From the NCBI GenBank assembly GCA_016870795.1, contig VGAJ01000001.1:62001-126000 (forward strand): DNA of 64,000 nt, in the 5' to 3' direction. The DNA is from Actinomycetota bacterium (GTDB lineage Bacteria; Actinomycetota; Actinomycetes; Nanopelagicales; Nanopelagicaceae). The number at the start of each line of letters is the position of its first letter. Position 1 is the first letter of the stretch. Under the pieces are notes generated by a model. That model searched no databases. It was not told where the DNA came from and was given only the letters and a program-made list of their open reading frames with translations. A program made the position numbers and the translations under genes. Shown in pieces: positions 7,725-17,263 of this stretch.

Positions 7725-8813
7725 TTATGCCCCAAGAGTTTCTAGCTGGCTATCAATCTTTGACATTAAACGCTCTTGAATAGCCTCATCACCGATCTTG
7801 TCGATAATTTCGGTGAAGAAGCCTCTAATGACTAAGCGCCGTGCCTCATTCATCGGGATCCCGCGAGACATGAGATAAAACAGTTGCTCATCATCAAAGC
7901 GCCCCGTTGTGCTGGCATGGCCCGCTCCAACAATCTCACCAGTTTCAATCTCTAGATTAGGAACTGAATCTGCTCTAGCTCCATCTGAGAGAAGCAAATT
8001 CTTATTTAGCTCATAGGTATCGGTTCCTTCAGCGTTCTGCCTGATAAAGACATCGCCGATCCAAACCGTTCTTGCTCCATCTCCAGCAAGAACTCCTTTG
8101 TAATTCACCCGGGACTTAGCTCTTGGTATGCCATGATCAACAAAGACGCGATGCTCTAGATGCTGGCCATCAGTTGCAAAATAAAATCCCCAGAGCTCAG
8201 CGGAGCTGCCCTGATCTGAGTATTCAACTGTTGGCAAGAGGCGAACTAGCGAGCCACCAATTGTTACTGTGATTGATTTGAAATTTGCATCTCTTCCAAT
8301 AATTGCATGATGGCGCCCCATATGAACTGCCTTTGGGCCCCACTCCTGCAGAGTAATAAAGGTCAGATTAGCTCCAGCTTCAACTCTGATCTCAATTTCT
8401 TCACCGATAATGCCATCACCAGTATTTTCAACAATAACGCTAGCTTTGCTATGAGCCCCTGCAGTAATGACAGTTCTTGAGAACTCACCGCTATTTCCAA
8501 CGTTTCGCTTTAGCAAGATTGGTTCGTTAATGACTGCTTCATTATCAATTTTTAGATGCACTACTTCAGTAACTTCGCTCCTAAGGCGCTGAACAATCGA
8601 ATCAGTAGTTGTTGATTTCGCTGGAAGCTCACTTGCCTTAACAGTTGAGATATTGAAGCCGGCCCTAGCGCTTCCGAATAATTCAATTGAAATTCGATCA
8701 TTAACGCTAACTGCAGGATCATGAAGGCCTGCAATGCGCTTTAACGGAGTAAAGCGCCAAGCCTCCTCACGCCCAGTCGGCGTTAAGTAATTACTTGGAA
8801 GAACGCTGCTCAT
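7725..8813 (-). CDS. sufD: Fe-S assembly scaffold protein SufD
   Basis: SufD pairs with SufB and SufC as the scaffold for de novo Fe-S cluster assembly. The 362-residue product opens with TPTGREEAWRFTPLKRI, typical of SufD, and ends with the SufB/SufD core ([31 protein letters not shown]), including the conserved His in GHAST. It shares one base with the sufB stop and abuts the ferredoxin gene. The repetitive beta-helix region in the middle is poorly conserved, as usual. Confidence 0.95.
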   Translation of the reverse strand: MSSVLPSNYLTPTGREEAWRFTPLKRIAGLHDPAVSVNDRISIELFGSARAGFNISTVKASELPAKSTTTDSIVQRLRSEVTEVVHLKIDNEAVINEPILLKRNVGNSGEFSRTVITAGAHSKASVIVENTGDGIIGEEIEIRVEAGANLTFITLQEWGPKAVHMGRHHAIIGRDANFKSITVTIGGSLVRLLPTVEYSDQGSSAELWGFYFATDGQHLEHRVFVDHGIPRAKSRVNYKGVLAGDGARTVWIGDVFIRQNAEGTDTYELNKNLLLSDGARADSVPNLEIETGEIVGAGHASTTGRFDDEQLFYLMSRGIPMNEARRLVIRGFFTEIIDKIGDEAIQERLMSKIDSQLETLGA

Positions 8814-10225
8814 TAACCGACCGAACCTTCCATCTGCATCTCAATTAAACGGTTAAGTTCAAGGGCATATTCCATTGGAAGCTCTCTTGCGATTGGCTCA
8901 ATAAAGCCTCTAACAATCATCGCCATAGCCTCATCTTCTTCTAGTCCGCGAGACATTAGATAAAAGAGTTGGTCATCGCTAATTTTTGAAACAGTTGCTT
9001 CATGTCCCATCGTCACATCATCTTCACGGACATCAACATAGGGATAAGTATCGGAGCGAGAGATTGTGTCAATTAGAAGAGCGTCGCATTTCACAGTGCT
9101 CTTTGAGTGATGCGCTCCCTCTTTGATTTGAACCAATCCACGATAGCTAGTTCTTCCCCCACCACGTGCAACTGATTTAGAGATAATTGTTGAAGAAGTG
9201 TGAGGCGCAGCATGAACCATCTTGGCTCCTGCATCTTGGTGTTGTCCTTCTCCAGCAAAAGCAATTGAAAGAGTCTCACCCTTTGAATGCTCGCCCATGA
9301 GAAAAACAGCTGGGTATTTCATCGTCACCTTAGATCCGATATTTCCATCAATCCATTCCATCGTGGCGCCTTCAGCACAAATTGCGCGCTTGGTCACCAA
9401 GTTATAAACGTTATTCGACCAGTTCTGTATCGTGGTGTATCTAACGCGAGCATTCTTTCTCACGATAATTTCAACTACAGCTGAGTGGAGAGAATCTGAT
9501 GAATAGATAGGAGCTGTACAGCCTTCGACGTAGTGAACATAAGAACCTTCATCAGCGATGATTAGAGTTCTCTCAAATTGCCCCATATTCTCGGTATTAA
9601 TTCGGAAATATGCTTGAAGTGGAATCTCAACATGAACGCCCTTTGGCACATAAACAAATGAACCACCAGACCAGACTGCGGTATTAAGCGCTGCAAACTT
9701 GTTATCGCCAACTGGAATCACTGAGCCAAAGAATTCCTTGAAGATATCTTCATGCTCTCTTAGGGCAGTATCAGTATCAAGAAAGATAACACCTTGCTTC
9801 TCTAGATCCTCACGGATTGAGTGATAAACAACTTCAGATTCATATTGCGCTGCAACCCCTGCTACTAGGCGCTGTTTTTCAGCCTCAGGAATGCCTAGGC
9901 GGTCATAGGTATTTTTAATATCTTCTGGCAGATCTTCCCAGGAAGTTGCCTGTTTCTCGGTGGAGCGAACAAAGTATTTAATAGTGTCAAACTTAATCCC
10001 AGATAAATCTGATCCCCAGTTTGGCATTGGCTTCTTATCAAAGAGCGCTAAACCCTTTAGGCGCAGCTCAAGCATCCAAGCAGGTTCATTCTTCTTAGCA
10101 GAGATATCTCTAACTACCTCTTCGTTTAAACCACGTTTGCTATTGGCGCCGGCATCATTCTTATCCGACCAACCGAACTCGTAGTTTCCGATTCCCTCTA
10201 ACTCTGGGTGGGCGATTTGGCTCAT
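8813..10225 (-). CDS. sufB: Fe-S assembly scaffold protein SufB
   Basis: Main scaffold subunit of SufBCD. The 470-residue protein shows the family landmarks [45 protein letters not shown] and the C-terminal [22 protein letters not shown], and is full length. It is the first structural gene after sufR and overlaps the sufR stop by four bases (ATGA arrangement), so regulator and scaffold are translationally coupled. No intein interrupts it, unlike the SufB of some mycobacteria. Confidence 0.97.
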   Translation of the reverse strand: MSQIAHPELEGIGNYEFGWSDKNDAGANSKRGLNEEVVRDISAKKNEPAWMLELRLKGLALFDKKPMPNWGSDLSGIKFDTIKYFVRSTEKQATSWEDLPEDIKNTYDRLGIPEAEKQRLVAGVAAQYESEVVYHSIREDLEKQGVIFLDTDTALREHEDIFKEFFGSVIPVGDNKFAALNTAVWSGGSFVYVPKGVHVEIPLQAYFRINTENMGQFERTLIIADEGSYVHYVEGCTAPIYSSDSLHSAVVEIIVRKNARVRYTTIQNWSNNVYNLVTKRAICAEGATMEWIDGNIGSKVTMKYPAVFLMGEHSKGETLSIAFAGEGQHQDAGAKMVHAAPHTSSTIISKSVARGGGRTSYRGLVQIKEGAHHSKSTVKCDALLIDTISRSDTYPYVDVREDDVTMGHEATVSKISDDQLFYLMSRGLEEDEAMAMIVRGFIEPIARELPMEYALELNRLIEMQMEGSVG

Positions 10226-10926
10226 CGTTTACTCTGCTTTCTATTGCTGGTTTGGGTTTTCTCGATTTTCTTGCCTTTACTTCCTAGTTGGGGAATAAAT
10301 GTTGTGCAGACTCCATCGCCATGGGCAATTGTTGCTAGGCGTTGAACATGGGTTCCTAATATCTTTGAAAAAGCTGCTGTCTCTTCTTCACATAGCTGAG
10401 GATATTCAGCGGCAACATGGGCTATCGGGCAGTGGTGTTGGCAGAGCTCAAGTCCAATTGCTTTGGGATGAACATTTGCTGCATATCCTTCATCACTTAA
10501 GAATTCAACTAAGCCATCAACAGAGTTCTTTGAGCTAGTTACAGTTTTCTTTGATCTGCGAATAATTTCATCAGCGCGATGCTTGGCAAAGCCATCAACT
10601 AAATGCGCTCCTGCGCTAGCTGCCATGTATTTCAGCGCAGAGACCGCAAGATCATCATATGAGTGCTCAAATCTCTCGCGCCCTTTATCGCTCATCACAA
10701 ATACCTTTGAAGGGCGACCTCTTAGACCTGCGCTTCTAATATGTGGTTCGCGCTCTTCTAGAATTCCCTCGCCCACTAGCGAATCTAAATGGCGGCGAAT
10801 ACCGGCTGGGGTTAAGCCAAGGGAGGCAGCTAAGGCAACTGCCGTTGATGGGCCGTTTTCTAAAATGGCTCGAGCGACCTGATCCTTAGTTCTTAAGTCC
10901 TCAGATGGGGCTAGGGTGGATTTCAC
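10222..10926 (-). CDS. sufR: SufR-type Fe-S-sensing transcriptional repressor
   Basis: Winged-helix regulator that heads the operon and presumably represses it when its Fe-S cluster is loaded. The helix-turn-helix lies in [20 protein letters not shown] and a cysteine cluster typical of SufR in [21 protein letters not shown] (Cys174, 178 and 191 in track numbering). The track ORF starts at GTG 10962 (246 residues), but a SufR-like operator (10923-10942) overlaps those first codons. I therefore prefer GTG 10926 (234 residues), just inside the operator; the longer start cannot be excluded. It overlaps sufB by four bases and is divergent from ctaA. Confidence 0.9.
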   Translation of the reverse strand: MKSTLAPSEDLRTKDQVARAILENGPSTAVALAASLGLTPAGIRRHLDSLVGEGILEEREPHIRSAGLRGRPSKVFVMSDKGRERFEHSYDDLAVSALKYMAASAGAHLVDGFAKHRADEIIRRSKKTVTSSKNSVDGLVEFLSDEGYAANVHPKAIGLELCQHHCPIAHVAAEYPQLCEEETAAFSKILGTHVQRLATIAHGDGVCTTFIPQLGSKGKKIEKTQTSNRKQSKR

Positions 10927-10942
10927 AACGCAAGTGTTGCGT
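10923..10942 (-). promoter_or_regulatory. SufR operator at the sufR start
   Basis: Two overlapping dyads are visible: ACGCAAGTGTTGCGT (10928-10942), a perfect 6-3-6 inverted repeat, and on the minus strand ACACTTGCGTTGTGA (10923-10937). The latter fits the ACACT-N5-TGTGA pattern that I recall as the mycobacterial SufR site. It covers the region where sufR transcription should begin and is 55 bp from the divergent ctaA start, so it could affect both. Confidence 0.7.
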
Positions 10943-10984
10943 AATTCATGGCCAAGCGCCACTTCAAAGCGCCCATTGGCACTC

Positions 10985-10990
10985 TAGGGT
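10985..10990 (+). promoter_or_regulatory. -10 element of the ctaA operon (leaderless architecture)
   Basis: TAGGGT ends 6 nt before the ctaA ATG at 10997, which would put the transcription start at the start codon. There is no Shine-Dalgarno sequence in TGGGCT just before the ATG. The -35 match is poor (CTTCAA about 17 bp upstream). Confidence 0.45.
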
Positions 10991-10996
10991 TGGGCT

Positions 10997-11905
10997 ATGG
11001 CCCCCCTCGCCGATAAAGCGCTATTAAAACTCTCCACTTTAATGGTCTTTACTCAATCTGCAATTGTTTTCACCGGAGCTCTAGTTCGTATTACCGGATC
11101 TGGTCTGGGCTGCTCAACATGGCCTGAGTGCACCCCTGGCTCATACACCCCAACTCCTGATCAACCAGAGGCTCCACTTCATGCCTGGATTGAATTTGGA
11201 AATCGACTCCTTACCTTCGTTCTTCTCATTAATGCTCTTGCTCTGATGTTTACTATCTTAAAGAGCGGAAAGCGTGAGTTAAGAAAATTAGGTGCGCTTC
11301 AGATACTAGGAATTTTGGCCCAAGGAGTTCTTGGCGGAATAACAGTTTTAACAGCTCTTAATCCAGCAACCGTTGCAGTTCACTTCCTGCTATCAATAAT
11401 TCTAATCGCAGGGGCCCTCTCGCTGCGCCAGAGAGCTCATGGCAAATCCCCAATTGAAATTAATCTAATTCCATTGGTCTCAAAACTTATCTGGCTTCAT
11501 CTACTGCTGACAGCTTTAGTTATAGTTGCAGGAACAATTGTCACTGGTAGTGGGCCTCATGCAGGCGATAGCGCAGCTGAGCGATTTAATCTTGATTCAC
11601 GGACTATGGCTTGGATCCATGCCGACCTAGTAATAGCTCTGCTTGGCGTAAGCATCGCTTTATTGATTGCAGTTCGCCTTGGCCTTACTGGGCAAGCACG
11701 CCAAGTCTTATCTGGGCGGATACAGATATTTCTAATTGTTGCCCTTGCCCAAGGAGGAATTGGCTACATTCAATATTTCACCAAGTTGCCCGAGGCCCTA
11801 GTTGCCGCCCACATCATCGGATCTATCGCGGTGTGGTTATCCGCTTGGAACTTATTTATCTCTAGTAATCTCGGCGCTAATCTGATCGCCCGGAAAGGGT
11901 TGTAA
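10997..11905 (+). CDS. ctaA: Heme A synthase, COX15/CtaA family
   Basis: Integral membrane enzyme that oxidises heme O to heme A for aa3-type cytochrome oxidase. The 302-residue protein has about eight hydrophobic segments. It shows the family opening FTGALVRITGSGLGCSTWPEC, with the cysteine pair Cys39/Cys45 seen in Gram-positive CtaA, and the heme-binding histidines in LHAWIEFGNRL and VHFLLS of the first half, with IHADLV and AHIIGS in the second. It begins the plus-strand ctaA-tkt-tal-pgi run and overlaps tkt by one base. The heme O synthase gene ctaB, often next to it in actinobacteria, is not in this window. Confidence 0.93.
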   Translation: MAPLADKALLKLSTLMVFTQSAIVFTGALVRITGSGLGCSTWPECTPGSYTPTPDQPEAPLHAWIEFGNRLLTFVLLINALALMFTILKSGKRELRKLGALQILGILAQGVLGGITVLTALNPATVAVHFLLSIILIAGALSLRQRAHGKSPIEINLIPLVSKLIWLHLLLTALVIVAGTIVTGSGPHAGDSAAERFNLDSRTMAWIHADLVIALLGVSIALLIAVRLGLTGQARQVLSGRIQIFLIVALAQGGIGYIQYFTKLPEALVAAHIIGSIAVWLSAWNLFISSNLGANLIARKGL

Positions 11906-13965
11906 TGCAACCAGAGTTAGCGCCTTGGACAGATTTAGATGAGAAGGCAGTAGCAATTGCCAGGGGCCTTGCTATGGATGCAGTTCAAAAAGTAGGCAAT
12001 GGCCATCCTGGAACTGCAATGTCTCTGGCCCCAGTTGCCTATGCCCTCTTTCAGCGTTTTTTGCGCCATGACCCAAAGGATCCAAATTGGATTGGCAGAG
12101 ATAGATTCATTCTCTCTTGTGGTCATTCCTCGCTAACTCTTTATATTCAATTACTTTTTTCTGGATATGGATTAACTCTTGATGATTTGAAGTCATTTAG
12201 AACTTGGGGCTCACTTACTCCAGGACATCCTGAATTTGGCCATACCTTGGGAGTTGAAACAACTACTGGTCCTCTTGGTCAAGGAGTTGCTAACGCTGTT
12301 GGAATGGCGATGGCTGCAAGATATGAGCGAGGGCTATTAGATCCTGATACGCCAAAAGGTGAGAGCGTCTTTGACCATAACATCTGGGTGATCTGTAGCG
12401 ATGGAGATCTACAGGAGGGAGTAAGCGCTGAAGCCTCATCTCTTGCTGGAGTCCAGGAGCTAGGAAATCTCAAAATTATTTATGATGATAATCGCATATC
12501 AATTGAAGGTGATACTCATTATGCCTTCACTGAAGATGTCTCTATGCGTTATCGCTCTTATGGCTGGCATGTAATTGAAGTAAGCGCAAAGGCAGATGGA
12601 GATGTTGATCGAGTGGCAATTGAAGCAGCTATGGAAGAGGCGCTTTTAATTACAGATAAGCCAACTCTGATACGTCTTAGAACTGTTATTGCTTGGCCTG
12701 CACCTAAAGCTCGCAATACTGCCAAGTCACATGGCTCTGCACTTGGCGCCGATGAAGTAGCGGCGACAAAGATTGAGCTAAATCTTCCGGCGCAAGATTT
12801 CTACTTCCCAGAGGAAGTTGAGAAGCATGTAAGAAAGGTTCAGCAGCGAAGCGCTAAGTTAAAGAGTAATTGGCAAGGCAAATTCTCCAAATGGCAGAGC
12901 GCAAACCCAGAGCGAGCAGCGCTACTTGAGCGATTGAGAAAGCGCGAGCTACCAACTAATTGGAACGCAGATCTTCCCGTCTTTGCAAGTGATAAAGAAG
13001 TCTCAACTAGAAAAGCCTCTGGTGATGTAATCAATGCCCTGGCTGCAAAAATGCCGGAGTTATTTGGCGGATCTGCAGATCTTGCTGAGAGCAATAACAC
13101 CACAATTGAGGGAGGCGGATCATTCTTGCCTACCACTTCCAAAATGAAGGGGGCTTCGCCTTATGGTCGAATCATTCACTTTGGAATCCGTGAACATGCA
13201 ATGGGCTCGATATTAAATGGAATAGCACTTCATGGTCTTGCTCGATCCTTTGGTGGAACTTTCTTAGTCTTTAGCGATTACATGAGAGGCGCAGTTCGCC
13301 TTGCTGCACTTATGAAACTTCCAGTGACTTTCATTTGGAGCCATGATTCGATCGGTCTAGGTGAGGATGGACCTACTCATCAACCAATTGAACATATCGC
13401 CTCCCTTAGAGCCATTCCAGGCCTTGATGTCATTCGACCCGCTGATGCAAATGAAGTCGTTGCCTGCTGGTCGCAAATCGTAAAGAGAGATAAAACTGCT
13501 GGATTGCTTCTCTCTAGACAGAATCTTCCAGTAATTGATCGAAGCCTCTATAGCTCAATATCTGGGGTGGAACGCGGGGCCTATGCATTAAACGAGGTTT
13601 CAACTCCTGATGTTTTAATTATTGCAACTGGCTCTGAAGTCTCTATTGCGCTCAAAGCAAGTGAAGAGCTAGCGCAAAGCGGAATTAAAGCTCGAGTTAT
13701 TAGCGCGCCATGCCTGGAATGGTATCGAGAGCAAGATCAAGGATATAAAGATTTACTAATGCCAAAATCAGTCAAAGCTCGAGTTAGCGTTGAAGCAGGT
13801 ATTGCTCAGGGCTGGCATGAATTAATTGGTGATTGCGGAGTTGCCATCAGCTTGGAACATTTTGGCGCCTCAGCCTCTGCCCCTGTCTTGTTTGAAGAAT
13901 TTGGATTTACTCCGGAGGCAGTAGTAAAGGCTTGCCAAGCTTCGATAGCAAAGAGTTTTAAATGA
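11905..13965 (+). CDS. tkt: Transketolase
   Basis: Thiamine-diphosphate enzyme that moves two-carbon units between sugar phosphates in the non-oxidative pentose phosphate pathway. At 686 residues it is full length. Landmarks are GNGHPGTAMSLAP near residue 32, the ThDP/metal motif CSDGDLQEGVSAEA near residue 168, and the pyrimidine domain with FGIREHAMGSILNGIALHG and SHDSIGLGEDGPTHQP. The start overlaps the ctaA stop (TAATG) and the end overlaps tal (ATGA), so ctaA-tkt-tal-pgi are likely translated in a coupled way. Dihydroxyacetone-type relatives are less likely given full length and context. Confidence 0.96.
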   Translation: MQPELAPWTDLDEKAVAIARGLAMDAVQKVGNGHPGTAMSLAPVAYALFQRFLRHDPKDPNWIGRDRFILSCGHSSLTLYIQLLFSGYGLTLDDLKSFRTWGSLTPGHPEFGHTLGVETTTGPLGQGVANAVGMAMAARYERGLLDPDTPKGESVFDHNIWVICSDGDLQEGVSAEASSLAGVQELGNLKIIYDDNRISIEGDTHYAFTEDVSMRYRSYGWHVIEVSAKADGDVDRVAIEAAMEEALLITDKPTLIRLRTVIAWPAPKARNTAKSHGSALGADEVAATKIELNLPAQDFYFPEEVEKHVRKVQQRSAKLKSNWQGKFSKWQSANPERAALLERLRKRELPTNWNADLPVFASDKEVSTRKASGDVINALAAKMPELFGGSADLAESNNTTIEGGGSFLPTTSKMKGASPYGRIIHFGIREHAMGSILNGIALHGLARSFGGTFLVFSDYMRGAVRLAALMKLPVTFIWSHDSIGLGEDGPTHQPIEHIASLRAIPGLDVIRPADANEVVACWSQIVKRDKTAGLLLSRQNLPVIDRSLYSSISGVERGAYALNEVSTPDVLIIATGSEVSIALKASEELAQSGIKARVISAPCLEWYREQDQGYKDLLMPKSVKARVSVEAGIAQGWHELIGDCGVAISLEHFGASASAPVLFEEFGFTPEAVVKACQASIAKSFK

Positions 13966-15071
13966 GCAAAACGCTTGCTCACATAAGCCAGGCTGGAACC
14001 TCAATATGGCTTGATGATTTATCTCGAGAGCGGATGATTGATAATGGGAAGTCGCGCTCGCTTAAATCGCTTATCGCTGAGGAATCTGTAGTTGGTGTAA
14101 CTACCAACCCTGCGATTTTCTCAAGTTCAATATCGCAATCCTCACTCTATAGCGATGATTTAAAGGCTTTGGCTGCCAAGGGTTATCCAGCTGAGCAGAT
14201 TATTACGGAACTTACCTGCAGCGATGTTGCTAAGGCATGCGATCTATTTAAAGAAGTATTTCTCTCAAGTGGTGCAGTTGATGGCCGAGTAAGTATTGAA
14301 GTAGATCCAAGATTTGCTCGCGATACCCAGGCAACGATTTCTCAAGCTCGAGATCTTTGGAAAAGGATAGATCGACCAAATCTTCTGATTAAGGTTCCTG
14401 CAACTATTGAAGGTCTTCCTGCTATCCAAACTCTAATTTCAGAGGGAATAAGCGTCAATGTGACAATAATTTTCTCAACTAAGCGCTATGAGCAAGTTTT
14501 AGGTGCATTCATAAAGGGATTAGAGGATCGGGCACGACAATCACTCCCGCTTTCTAATGTTCACTCAGTTGCATCCTTTTTCATAAGTCGGGTAGATACC
14601 GAAATTGATCCAAGACTTAAAGCAAGTGCATCCAAAGAGGCGTTAGATTTGCTCGGAAAGTCAGCAATTGCTAACGCCCACCTTGCATATCGGCACTTTG
14701 AAGAGATCTTGCACTCAGATCGCTGGCAAGTGCTTGCAAAACTTGGAGGCAATATCCAAAGGCCGCTCTGGGCTTCAACTGGGGTAAAGGATCCAAACTA
14801 TGACCCAACCCAATATGTAATGGAGCTAGTTGCTCCATTATGTGTCAACACAATGCCGGAGCAGACTTTAAATGCCGTTAAAGCTCAAGGAGAATTCAAA
14901 GGAAATGCCATCTCAGGAAAATACTTAGATGCAGCTAGAGTCATCAATCAATTAGCTTCAATTGGAGTAGATATTGAAGAGGTGGCAGATAAGTTGGAGG
15001 CAGAGGGAATTGATAAGTTTATTAAGCCTTGGCTTGAGTTGATCGCAAATGTTGAGGCTGCTAGTAAATGA
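13962..15071 (+). CDS. tal: Transaldolase
   Basis: Transfers a dihydroxyacetone unit between sedoheptulose 7-phosphate and glyceraldehyde 3-phosphate through a Schiff base. The 369-residue protein is of the actinobacterial/cyanobacterial length class. The Schiff-base lysine is Lys144 in LLIKVPATIEGLPAI; also visible are GVTTNPAIF near residue 45 and VSIEVDPRFARDT near residue 110. It overlaps both tkt and pgi by four bases (ATGA at each junction). Length excludes the short TalC/fructose-6-phosphate aldolase type. Confidence 0.95.
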   Translation: MSKTLAHISQAGTSIWLDDLSRERMIDNGKSRSLKSLIAEESVVGVTTNPAIFSSSISQSSLYSDDLKALAAKGYPAEQIITELTCSDVAKACDLFKEVFLSSGAVDGRVSIEVDPRFARDTQATISQARDLWKRIDRPNLLIKVPATIEGLPAIQTLISEGISVNVTIIFSTKRYEQVLGAFIKGLEDRARQSLPLSNVHSVASFFISRVDTEIDPRLKASASKEALDLLGKSAIANAHLAYRHFEEILHSDRWQVLAKLGGNIQRPLWASTGVKDPNYDPTQYVMELVAPLCVNTMPEQTLNAVKAQGEFKGNAISGKYLDAARVINQLASIGVDIEEVADKLEAEGIDKFIKPWLELIANVEAASK

Positions 15072-16585
15072 TCAAACTCACTGGCTTTAAACAAGGCAGG
15101 GGCCTTTGGGGAAAGTTAGATAAAGCCACAATTCGCCTTGCTAATTGTGATCCCACCATCTGGGGCGAGAGCGCTGCTAAAGAGGCAGCGATAAGACTTA
15201 ATTGGGTTAATCTCCCCGAGGAATCTCGCGAACTTCTCCCACAGCTTGATGCTCTCTCTGCTTGGTCAAGAGAATTTGGCCACGAGGTTTTTATTCTCTG
15301 CGGCATGGGCGGTTCATCTCTAGCGCCAGAAGTTATGGCGCAGGTCTATAAAAAGGAATTAACAATTCTGGATTCCACAGATCCTGCTCATGTTAAGAAA
15401 GTTTTGGATCAAGATTTATCTAAGTCTTGCATAATTATTGGCTCTAAATCTGGATCAACTATTGAAACAGCCTCTCAGATGGCAGCAGCCAATCAGCAGT
15501 TAATTAAGCAGGGCCTAGATCCAAAGAATCATTTTGTAGTGATTACCGATCCTGAATCCCCACTTGATATTCAAGCAAGGGAAAGTAACTTAAGAGTAGT
15601 AAATGCTGATCCAAATGTCGGTGGGCGCTTTAGCGCACTTAGCGCCTATGGACTTACTCCTGCTGCTCTTGTAGGTATTGATATCTCAATTCTCTTGGAT
15701 GATGCTTATGAGGCATCACAATCTTTTACCAAGCCTGGCTCAGTGGTTACTCAAGTTGCGGCTGCTTTGGCTGATAAGTTTTTTTCATTTGCAGGATTTC
15801 TCGATACCGGCTCTACCGTCTCTGGGCTTGGGGAGTGGATAGAGCAGCTAATCGCAGAGTCAACTGGCAAAGATGGCAAAGGCGTTTTACCCATAACTTT
15901 GACGAGGAAAAGCAAGCTTAACTACCCAGTAATTACCTTTGATGGAAGTGGAGAAAACAGCGTTGAAGCAAGTCTTGGTGAACAATTTATTTTCTGGCAG
16001 TGGGTCACAGCTCTTCTAGGATATTTACTTCAAGTCGACCCATTTAATCAACCAAATGTCACAGAGGCTAAAGATAAGACTAATGCCCTGCTTTCAAGAT
16101 GGAGTAAAGGGCGAGAGGAAATCAATCCAGTATTTGAAAGTGGCAGTATTGCAGTTTATTCAACACTTCAAGAAGATTCTGTGGCGCATTACTTAGAAAG
16201 AGCTATAGCAAACTCCAAAGGCTATTTAGCGATAATGACCTATCTTCACCGCGGCATCGATGATCAAATAAAAGATCTAGCCCCACTACTTGAGAGTAAA
16301 TCAAAGCTTCCAACCACCTTTGGCTGGGGTCCGAGATTTCTTCACTCAACTGGCCAGTTCCATAAAGGTGGGCCCAGCACTGGTTCATTTATTCAAGTCA
16401 CAGCAGATCCTGAAAATAATTGGCCAATTCCAGGAAGAGATTTTGGTTTTGAGACTTTGATTATGGCTCAAGCCCTCGGTGATCTGGAGGCCTTATCTAG
16501 TAGAGGCTTTAGCGTCATTCGTTTTCACTTAAAGAATCGAAAGCAAGGTATTGCAGAACTGCTTAGCGCGGCAGAAAAGATTTAA
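15068..16585 (+). CDS. pgi: Glucose-6-phosphate isomerase
   Basis: Interconverts glucose 6-phosphate and fructose 6-phosphate. The 505-residue protein has two SIS domains, with FILCGMGGSSLAPEVMAQ near residue 77 and IIIGSKSGSTIETASQ near residue 120, and C-terminal PTTFGWGPRFLHSTGQFHKGG that supplies the catalytic His. This is the divergent branch of Pgi found in tkt-tal clusters of actinobacteria, rather than the E. coli-like form. Its stop overlaps the convergent rbpA stop by four bases. In many actinobacteria zwf, opcA and pgl follow at this point; here they do not. Confidence 0.9.
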   Translation: MIKLTGFKQGRGLWGKLDKATIRLANCDPTIWGESAAKEAAIRLNWVNLPEESRELLPQLDALSAWSREFGHEVFILCGMGGSSLAPEVMAQVYKKELTILDSTDPAHVKKVLDQDLSKSCIIIGSKSGSTIETASQMAAANQQLIKQGLDPKNHFVVITDPESPLDIQARESNLRVVNADPNVGGRFSALSAYGLTPAALVGIDISILLDDAYEASQSFTKPGSVVTQVAAALADKFFSFAGFLDTGSTVSGLGEWIEQLIAESTGKDGKGVLPITLTRKSKLNYPVITFDGSGENSVEASLGEQFIFWQWVTALLGYLLQVDPFNQPNVTEAKDKTNALLSRWSKGREEINPVFESGSIAVYSTLQEDSVAHYLERAIANSKGYLAIMTYLHRGIDDQIKDLAPLLESKSKLPTTFGWGPRFLHSTGQFHKGGPSTGSFIQVTADPENNWPIPGRDFGFETLIMAQALGDLEALSSRGFSVIRFHLKNRKQGIAELLSAAEKI

Positions 16586-16929
16586 TCTTCATCCTCAGCG
16601 CGTAGCTTCTTAAGCGCTGCTTCTAAAATCTTCTTAGCTTCGGCCTCTGTGCGACGCTCTTTTACATAGGCTAAGTGAGTCTTATAAGGCTCATTCTTGA
16701 TTGGTGATGGTGGGTTGTTCTTATCTTGCCCAGCTGGAAAACCGCATCTTGGACAATCCCACTCAGCAGGAACAACAACTGTTCCATCTTCAGCAAAGGA
16801 AGGTTTTGTTTCATGGCCATTTTGGCACCAGTAAGAAACGTGAAAGCGCGCAATAGCTTCGCCGCGTTCAGCCTCGCCCATTGGGCCTGCGCCAACGCGT
16901 GAACCTCTGATAGCACTTCCACCAGCCAT
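16582..16929 (-). CDS. rbpA: RNA polymerase-binding protein RbpA
   Basis: Actinobacterial transcription factor that binds sigma A and the RNA polymerase core and stabilises the open promoter complex. The 115-residue protein shows the zinc-ribbon core Cys35/His39 (YWCQNGHE) and Cys59/Cys62 (DCPRCGFPAG), then the basic and sigma-interaction regions (KTHLAYVKERRT...). GGGAG lies about 8 nt before the ATG at 16929. It follows secG by 36 bp. Its presence is one of the firmest signs that the organism is an actinobacterium. It ends tail to tail with pgi without room for a terminator. Confidence 0.96.
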   Translation of the reverse strand: MAGGSAIRGSRVGAGPMGEAERGEAIARFHVSYWCQNGHETKPSFAEDGTVVVPAEWDCPRCGFPAGQDKNNPPSPIKNEPYKTHLAYVKERRTEAEAKKILEAALKKLRAEDED

Positions 16930-16965
16930 TTAATTGCTCCCTTTTCTAAAGATTGATAAAACTTT

Positions 16966-17193
16966 TTATTTCAAAACTAAACCAAGTGCGATGATGATGG
17001 CAAACCAGAGACCGCCGACCACAATTGTGATGCGATCTAAGTTCTTCTCAACTACAGATGATCCACCATAGGTTGAGGACATTCCCCCGCCGAATAGATC
17101 TGAAAGTCCGCTGCCTTTTCCTTTATGGAGCAGAACTAAGAGAATCATCAAAATGCTGGTAATCACCAGAAGGATTGAGAGGGCTAACGACAC
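16966..17193 (-). CDS. secG: Protein translocase subunit SecG
   Basis: Small membrane subunit of the SecYEG channel. The 75-residue protein has two membrane helices (about 5-22 and 54-73) flanking HKGKGSGLSDLFGGGMSST, the typical SecG loop. GTG start with AAGGAG well placed upstream. It sits between tpiA (70 bp upstream) and rbpA, the usual actinobacterial position after the glycolytic genes. A TAGTAT -10 candidate lies in the spacer before it. Confidence 0.94.
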   Translation of the reverse strand: MSLALSILLVITSILMILLVLLHKGKGSGLSDLFGGGMSSTYGGSSVVEKNLDRITIVVGGLWFAIIIALGLVLK

Positions 17194-17224
17194 TTATTTT
17201 CTCCTTGGGTTGAATAAGGGGCAA

Positions 17225-17230
17225 ATACTA
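17225..17230 (-). promoter_or_regulatory. Candidate -10 element upstream of secG-rbpA
   Basis: TAGTAT on the minus strand, identical to the infC -10, lies about 32 nt before the secG GTG. A 5-bp hairpin (GATTC GTTAG GAATC) lies just upstream of it. No good -35 is visible, so the call is tentative. Confidence 0.35.
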
Positions 17231-17263
17231 CCTAAAGGCGGTGATTCCTAACGAATCTGGGCG

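Noticed and set aside
10222-10962. sufR beginning at GTG 10962 as in the ORF track
   Set aside because: The first 12 codons overlap a SufR-type operator and show no family resemblance; kept only as the alternative start.
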